Below the pieces are notes generated by a model. That model saw nothing but the letters and a program-made list of their open reading frames with translations, searched no databases and was not told the DNA's origin. Below, one piece after another: positions 6,542-9,810 of a stretch of DNA of 9,810 nt (its first letter is position 1; every line of letters begins with the position of its first letter). Source of the stretch: Candidatus Bathyarchaeota archaeon BA1 (GTDB taxonomy: Archaea; Thermoproteota; Bathyarchaeia; Bathyarchaeales; Bathyarchaeaceae); NCBI GenBank assembly GCA_001399805.1, contig LIHJ01000006.1, positions 1-9,810 on the forward strand, written 5' to 3'. The translations under genes and the position numbers were made by a program.

Positions 6542-6562
6542 CCCACTCCCGAAGGAGGTGGG
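6542..6562 (+). repeat. Left-end hairpin of the IS element
   Basis: Bases 6542-6549 pair with 6554-6562 (one bulged G) around the CGAA loop. It sits 27 bases after the L29 stop. It probably serves both as the DNA hairpin recognised by a TnpA transposase and as the first stem of the omega RNA scaffold. Confidence 0.6.
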
Positions 6563-6784
6563 CTTGAGATGGTGGCATCGACGCAAGGGTTGACTAGCCT
6601 AAGCCCGTTCAGGGCTACGTCTGCTGAGCTACAAGAACGGTTGGATGCCTCCCTAGTCCAACCCTCTTCGGAAGAACCACTCAATTCCACGCCTTTAAAG
6701 GCTAAGCTCGGCAGACATTGGCGAAGGGAAATTCACCCTGCCGGTGAGCAGGCGAGGGCTAATAGCCCAGTTCAGCAACGCAGA
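6542..6784 (+). ncRNA. Probable omega RNA (HEARO-like) scaffold of the IsrB nuclease
   Basis: In IscB and IsrB elements the guide RNA scaffold lies directly upstream of the protein gene, with the guide at its 5' end. This stretch is dense with stems: 6542-6549/6554-6562; AGCCC 6602-6606 with GGGCT 6612-6616; GGTTGGA 6639-6645 with TCCAACC 6657-6663; a palindrome GCCTTTAAAGGC 6691-6702; TCACC 6733-6737 with GGTGA 6743-6747; GGGCT 6756-6760 with AGCCC 6764-6768. The structure stops just before the first conserved protein motif at about 6785. The region also stays open in the protein frame, so it may be both RNA and coding. A covariance search against HEARO/omega RNA models would decide. Confidence 0.65.
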
Positions 6785-7822
6785 GTTCCGGTGGTGGATT
6801 CTAGAGGAATCCCACAGATGCCATGCACCGCTGTAAGGGCGAGGCTCTTGATCAAGCGGGGCAAAGCGAGGCCGAAGTGGAGCAAACTCAGCGTATTCTA
6901 CGTACAGCTATGCTATTCGGTGGAGCCTAAAAACCAGTTGATAGCGGTGGGGCAGGATCCGGGCTCGGAGTTTGAGGGATTAAGCGTTGTGGGGACGAAA
7001 TACACGGTCTTGAACGTTATGTCAGAAACGGTTGATTGGGTGAAAGACGTAGTCAAACAGAGGAGGCAAATGCGAAGGGCTAGGCGCTATAGAAAGACGA
7101 GGCGTAGGGCAAAGCGTTTTGATAATAGGCGAAGGCCTAACGGCTGGATTCCCCCTTCTACTAAGGCGAGATGGGACGTGAAGCTGAGGATAGTAAGGCA
7201 TTTGGCGAAGGTGACACCCATTTCACACGTGGTTCTGGAGGAGGACAAGGCCATAACTAAGAGGGAAAAGAGAAAATGGAACGAGAATTTCTCTCCTATA
7301 CAAAACGGGGGAAACCACTACTTGAGCGAGGCGAGGAAGACATGCGCTGATGTCTCAACGATTGAAGCCCACACCCTACCTAGGCTAAGGGAGAAATATG
7401 GGCTATCTAAATCGGGGGATAAGGCTGAAAGATCCTTCCACTCCCATTACGTTGACGCTTGGTGCATGGCTGCAAGCATAACTGGAGCCGAGAACCCCAC
7501 CGACACAAGCATACACTACACCATCCCTTTGAGGTTTCATCGTAGGCAACTGCACAGGCTTGAGCCTGGCAAGGGCGGAACAAGAAAGCGATATGGGGGA
7601 ACCATCTCCTTAGGCTTAAAGAAAGGCACATTGGTCAAACACGTCAAACACAGCTTATGCTATGTTGGGGGCAACCTTAGAAACAGGTTAAGCCTACACA
7701 ACCCCAAGACAGGGAGGAGGATCACACAGAACGCGAAGAGAAGCGACTTCAAAATTCTCACCAGAATAGCGTTTAGAACTCAACTCCTCCCACGACTAAA
7801 GTCCGTGGGTTTCCTTGGGTGA
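6569..7822 (+). CDS. isrB: IsrB-type RNA-guided nuclease (RRXRR family, HNH-less IscB relative)
   Basis: Conserved order: a PLMP-like N-terminal module (RVPVVDSRGIPQMP, residues 72-85, then ARLLIKRGKA); RuvC-I VGQDPGS with Asp130; an Arg-rich bridge helix (RRQMRRARRYRKTRRRAKR, 165-183); RuvC-II VVLEED with Glu224/225; RuvC-III HSHYVDAW with His293 and Asp296; and a C-terminal domain HRRQLHRLEPGKGG, RYGGTISLGLKKGTLVK, CYVGG (325-368). Only ~65 residues separate RuvC-II and RuvC-III, and they contain no HNH motif, so the layout is IsrB rather than IscB. All RuvC acidic residues are present. IsrB proteins studied so far nick the non-target strand, guided by an omega RNA. No ATG, GTG or TTG lies in frame near residue 72, so translation must begin upstream (ATG 6569, GTG 6572, TTG 6587 or 6641) and pass through the omega RNA region. 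The frame ends just beyond the right-end hairpin, as is usual. Confidence 0.85.
   Translation: MVASTQGLTSLSPFRATSAELQERLDASLVQPSSEEPLNSTPLKAKLGRHWRREIHPAGEQARANSPVQQRRVPVVDSRGIPQMPCTAVRARLLIKRGKARPKWSKLSVFYVQLCYSVEPKNQLIAVGQDPGSEFEGLSVVGTKYTVLNVMSETVDWVKDVVKQRRQMRRARRYRKTRRRAKRFDNRRRPNGWIPPSTKARWDVKLRIVRHLAKVTPISHVVLEEDKAITKREKRKWNENFSPIQNGGNHYLSEARKTCADVSTIEAHTLPRLREKYGLSKSGDKAERSFHSHYVDAWCMAASITGAENPTDTSIHYTIPLRFHRRQLHRLEPGKGGTRKRYGGTISLGLKKGTLVKHVKHSLCYVGGNLRNRLSLHNPKTGRRITQNAKRSDFKILTRIAFRTQLLPRLKSVGFLG
7789..7809 (+). repeat. Right-end hairpin of the IS element
   Basis: CCCACG (7789-7794) pairs with CGTGGG (7804-7809). ACT/AGT extends the stem inside, with one unpaired C and a 2-base loop. 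It lies within the last codons of isrB (LPRLKSVGFLG), the usual place for such ends. The CCCAC/GTGGG parts match the left-end stem. Confidence 0.65.
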
Positions 7823-7857
7823 TTTTGATGAAGAGGTGCATCTGAGGGGGAGAGGGG

Positions 7858-8139
7858 ATGAGGGTTACACCTGCCATGCTTCAGCATGAACTCATCGGGC
7901 TCAACGCCAGAGTTGTAAAAAGCTTGCAAACCAGCTATGTGGGCATTGCTGGGAAGGTGATTGATGAAACTCGCAATACGCTGGTGATACAGCATAAAGA
8001 TGGGAGAAAGATCATCCTAAAGAGCGTGGCTGTTTTTCATTTTACAATGCCTGATGGAACGATTGTGGAGATAGACGGGAAGGCTATTGTTGGGAGACCT
8101 GAGGACCGAGTTAAGAGGCGGTTTAGGAGGCGCTGGTGA
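7858..8139 (+). CDS. rnp1: Ribonuclease P protein component 1 (Rpp29/Pop4)
   Basis: A 93-residue protein subunit of archaeal RNase P, which removes 5' leaders from precursor tRNAs; it works as a pair with Rpp21. Family features are LIGLNARVVKSLQTSYVG, then GKVIDETRNTLVIQHKDG and the basic C-terminus VGRPEDRVKRRFRRRW, consistent with the Sm-like barrel fold. The length fits archaeal Rpp29. ATG 7858 follows GGGGGAGAGGGG, a strong ribosome binding site. In many archaea this gene sits between L29 (or aIF1) and S17, as here. The IS element now separates it from L29 by 1.34 kb, and a 410-base gap separates it from S17. Confidence 0.93.
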   Translation: MRVTPAMLQHELIGLNARVVKSLQTSYVGIAGKVIDETRNTLVIQHKDGRKIILKSVAVFHFTMPDGTIVEIDGKAIVGRPEDRVKRRFRRRW

Positions 8140-8244
8140 ATGGCGGCTTTATTTTGGAGCGAGGTTTTGGGCAAGTGTTAGAGCAACGAGCGCCTTTAAG
8201 CCATAAATAGACGTCCCAAACACTAAAATTCTTCCCTTAAGGGG

Positions 8245-8253
8245 ATATTTAAA
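8245..8253 (+). promoter_or_regulatory. Candidate TATA box in the rnp1-rps17 gap
   Basis: ATATTTAAA directly follows the palindrome CCCTTAAGGG (8234-8243). It predicts a transcript start near 8275, inside the repeat cluster at 8259-8292. The transcript would carry a leader of about 275 bases before rps17, or a separate small RNA. Confidence 0.4.
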
Positions 8254-8258
8254 CCATT

Positions 8259-8292
8259 TTGTACATTACGTACAGCATGTTGTACGTTACGT
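8259..8292. promoter_or_regulatory. Operator-like direct and inverted repeats
   Basis: TTGTACATTACGT (8259-8271) recurs as TTGTACGTTACGT (8280-8292): 12 of 13 bases match at a 21-base period, two DNA turns. ACGTACA (8268-8274) and TGTACGT (8281-8287) also form a perfect 7-base inverted repeat with a 6-base spacer. The cluster starts six bases after the TATA-like box and overlaps the predicted transcript start, a typical place for an archaeal repressor. The regulator is unknown. Confidence 0.45.
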
Positions 8293-8515
8293 TCTTGGCA
8301 ACATCCGATAGAACAGCAGAGTTAGATACCACTTATGACCAGCCCTAAATTGGAAAGGAGCATAACTGCCAAGATTAAAAAGTCTTCATTCACAAGCTAA
8401 AAACGAACCAAAGAGAAGCAAAAAACAAGCCCAATTCAACCAGCCCTTCACAAGATAAAAAGTAACCACAAAACTTATGAATGCAACACCCCACCCCACC
8501 GCCCACACCCAAACC

Positions 8516-8523
8516 CATAAATA
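8516..8523 (+). promoter_or_regulatory. TATA box for rps17 (probably leaderless)
   Basis: CATAAATA lies about 30 bases before the S17 ATG at 8550, inside a G-poor, C-rich stretch where it stands out. The predicted start of transcription is within a few bases of the ATG. No ribosome binding site precedes that ATG, which fits a leaderless mRNA. Confidence 0.5.
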
Positions 8524-8549
8524 CCACACCATCCACAAGCTTAGCCCCG

Positions 8550-8864
8550 ATGGAACCCCCAAAAAAGCCCAAGAGCACCTGCAACGATCAGAACTGTCCC
8601 TTCCATGGAGCCCTCTCCACCAGAGGACACACACTAGACGGGGTCATCACCAGCGCTAAGATGGATAAGACCGTCATTGTGCGGCGTGACTACCTGAACT
8701 ACATGCCCAAGTATAAGCGCTATGAACGGAGGCACAGCCACATACCCGCCTACAACCCGCCCTGCATAAGCGCCAAGGAGGGCGATCGGGTGAGGATTGC
8801 GGAGTGCCGCCCCATAAGCAAAACCGTCTCATTCGTGGTGATCGAAAAACTGGAGGGTGGGTAG
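8550..8864 (+). CDS. rps17: Small ribosomal subunit protein uS17, archaeal type
   Basis: A 104-residue 30S assembly protein that binds 16S rRNA. The archaeal N-terminal signature [16 protein letters not shown] (11-26) is followed by the OB-fold core [19 protein letters not shown] (31-49), [18 protein letters not shown] (54-71) and the hallmark [18 protein letters not shown] (83-100). ATG 8550 ([11 protein letters not shown]) is chosen because the frame upstream to 8481 is a low-complexity Pro/Thr/His stretch overlapping the TATA box. The stop overlaps the region of the L14 start. It seems to begin a second transcription unit with L14 and L24. Confidence 0.95.
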   Translation: MEPPKKPKSTCNDQNCPFHGALSTRGHTLDGVITSAKMDKTVIVRRDYLNYMPKYKRYERRHSHIPAYNPPCISAKEGDRVRIAECRPISKTVSFVVIEKLEGG

Positions 8865-8865
8865 G

Positions 8866-9306
8866 GTGGCGGCGAAAGCTAAGGCGCGTGCCTTGATAGC
8901 GAGGGGGATGATTGGTCAGAGGCCCAAGATTTCAAGGGGGCTGCTGGCTGGTTCCATCATCAAATGCACCGATAACACTGGGGCCAGGGAGCTGAGGGTG
9001 GTTCAGGTGATGGGTTACAAGGGCCGGTTGAGGCGTGTCCCATCGGCAGCCGTGGGGGATATGGTGGTTGTTTCGGTTAGGAGGGGCACACCCGACATGA
9101 GGAAGAAGATTTTTCAAGCGGTTGTTGTTCGACAGAAGAAACCATTTCGAAGGAATGATGGGATGTGGGTTCAGTTCGAGGATAATGCAGCCGTGATCAT
9201 GACACCGGAAGGTGAAATGCGGGGCTCAGAGATTCGGGGACCCGTGGCAAGGGAGGCGGCGGAGCGATGGCCCAGGATAGCCAGCGCCGCCAGCATTATC
9301 GTGTAG
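8866..9306 (+). CDS. rpl14: Large ribosomal subunit protein uL14
   Basis: A 50S protein at the subunit interface, near the binding site of translational GTPases. GTG 8866, one base after the S17 stop and nine bases after GGAGG (8852-8856), gives 146 residues; GTG 8857 would add three residues but lies directly against the GGAGG. Family signs are [19 protein letters not shown] (30-48), [18 protein letters not shown] (64-81) and the signature [17 protein letters not shown] (96-112). The archaeal-type end is [23 protein letters not shown]. It is tightly packed between S17 and L24. Confidence 0.95.
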   Translation: MAAKAKARALIARGMIGQRPKISRGLLAGSIIKCTDNTGARELRVVQVMGYKGRLRRVPSAAVGDMVVVSVRRGTPDMRKKIFQAVVVRQKKPFRRNDGMWVQFEDNAAVIMTPEGEMRGSEIRGPVAREAAERWPRIASAASIIV

Positions 9307-9317
9307 GGTGGGGATGG

Positions 9318-9728
9318 ATGAAAACCACCAAACCTAAGAAACAGCGGAAAAGGCTGTATCAAGCCCCCCTCCATGAGCGATACAAACGATTCTCGTCGCC
9401 ACTTTCACCTGAGTTGAAGTCATCCCACAACACCAACGCGGTTCCTGTGAGGTTGGGCGACACTGTTCGGGTGATGAGGGGTGACCACAAAGGCCTCGAG
9501 GGGAAGGTCACTAAGGTTGACCGAAAAAGGTATCGAGTCTTCATCGAGGGAATAGCCCGGGAGAAGGCGGACGGAAGCACAGCCCTCGTCCCAATCCACC
9601 CATCCAAGGTGATGATCACCCGCCTCAGTCTCGATGATAAGTGGAGGCGCCGTATATTAAAAAGAAAATCAAAGGGAGAAGAAAAAGCAAAGGAGGTCGA
9701 AGAGGAGAAAACGAAAGGGGAAGGATAA
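9318..9728 (+). CDS. rpl24: Large ribosomal subunit protein uL24, archaeal type
   Basis: A 136-residue early assembly protein of the 50S subunit. ATG 9318 follows GGGTGGGG, 11 bases after the L14 stop; the longer open frame back to 9267 overlaps L14 and is not conserved-looking. The basic N-terminus KPKKQRKRLYQAPLHERYK (5-23) is typical of archaeal/eukaryotic L24/L26. The KOW motif VRLGDTVRVMRGDHKGLEGK (44-63) and VFIEGI follow, then HPSKVMITRL. The tail (119-136) is a charged Lys/Glu stretch. S4e, usually next, is not visible in the remaining 82 bases. Confidence 0.94.
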   Translation: MKTTKPKKQRKRLYQAPLHERYKRFSSPLSPELKSSHNTNAVPVRLGDTVRVMRGDHKGLEGKVTKVDRKRYRVFIEGIAREKADGSTALVPIHPSKVMITRLSLDDKWRRRILKRKSKGEEKAKEVEEEKTKGEG

Positions 9729-9810
9729 TCTCCTTACACCCCTCAATCTGGTTAACAACGCAAGTGAACATGGTAAACCGGGCGACTCGATCTTTTCGGG
9801 TGTTTCATGC

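Larger units (their letters stand above)
6530..7826 (+). mobile_element. IS200/IS605-like element carrying omega RNA and isrB, no transposase gene
   Basis: The left side has the hairpin CCCACTCC-CGAA-GGAGGTGGG (6542-6562). The right side has CCCACG ACTAAAGTC CGTGGG (7789-7809) followed by TTTCCTTG. Subterminal hairpins of this kind are typical ends of IS605-group elements with TnpB/IscB-family genes, and IS605-type transposases recognise such hairpins. Exact cleavage points cannot be set: left between about 6515 and 6541, right between 7809 and about 7830. There is no tnpA, so movement would need a transposase supplied elsewhere. The element lies in the sense direction between rpl29 and rnp1. 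Confidence 0.75.
8140..8549. other. Unusual 410-base non-coding gap inside the ribosomal cluster
   Basis: This gap lies between rnp1 and rps17, where spacing is normally short. In order it holds a palindrome CCCTTAAGGG (8234-8243), a TATA-like ATATTTAAA (8245-8253), a 21-base-period repeat with an inverted repeat (8259-8292), a G-poor tract on the + strand (about 8401-8546; I count 12 G in 8401-8520), and the S17 TATA box (8516-8523). I see no protein gene with support. Confidence 0.55.

Noticed and set aside
7190..7450. Possible HNH domain between RuvC-II and RuvC-III of the nuclease
   Set aside because: Only about 65 residues are present. There is no His-Asn-His arrangement and no paired CxxC zinc sites.
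8259..8292. CRISPR-like repeats
   Set aside because: Only two short units at a 21-base period, without spacers of CRISPR size; an operator reading fits better.
8335..8400. Short + strand frame (21 codons from ATG 8335)
   Set aside because: No ribosome binding site, no recognisable sequence, and frames this short are expected by chance.
8481..8549. Upstream extension of the S17 frame
   Set aside because: Low-complexity Pro/Thr/His residues that overlap the TATA box; the conserved protein starts at 8550.
9770..9810. ATG at 9770 as the start of a gene running off the window
   Set aside because: Fourteen codons with no likeness to S4e or another expected neighbour; too short to support.

Overview
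The window looks archaeal. It carries part of the archaeal S10/spc-type ribosomal protein cluster in the order L22, S3, L29, Rpp29 (RNase P component 1), S17, L14, L24. All are on the + strand, with archaeal-type proteins, 1-base overlaps or gaps, GTG starts and TATA-like boxes close to start codons. Rpp29 between L29 and S17 is an archaeal signature. The exact lineage cannot be fixed by eye; a Bathyarchaeia/Thermoproteota-like organism is a guess.

Layout. 1-466: the 3' part of a LAGLIDADG homing endonuclease with a C-terminal helix-turn-helix. 450-1547: wecB, UDP-GlcNAc 2-epimerase. 1744-3450: a large DUF4143-type AAA ATPase. 3451-5161: a gene graveyard. It holds a diverged copy of the first ~12 codons of the L22 gene, a tRNA 3' fragment (T arm plus acceptor strand), a frameshifted small gene, an unexplained + strand remnant, and a tyrosine recombinase pseudogene with at least four lesions. 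5162-9728: the ribosomal protein cluster, interrupted twice. The first interruption (about 6540-7825) is an IS200/IS605-like element that encodes an HNH-less IscB relative (IsrB type, RRXRR family) and a probable omega RNA. The second is a 410-base gap between Rpp29 and S17 with its own promoters and an operator-like repeat.

How the parts relate. The ribosomal proteins and Rpp29 serve translation and tRNA maturation and would be co-transcribed. The S19-L22 junction usual in archaea is absent: L22 now starts right beside the dead integrase, and its best TATA box lies inside that pseudogene. The IsrB element sits in the sense orientation between two essential genes, so operon transcription would also produce its omega RNA, with L29 3' sequence at the guide position. 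No complete undescribed system is evident. The most interesting items are the RNA-guided nickase-like gene nested in a ribosomal operon, and the L22 5'-end duplication bracketing the integrase remnant.
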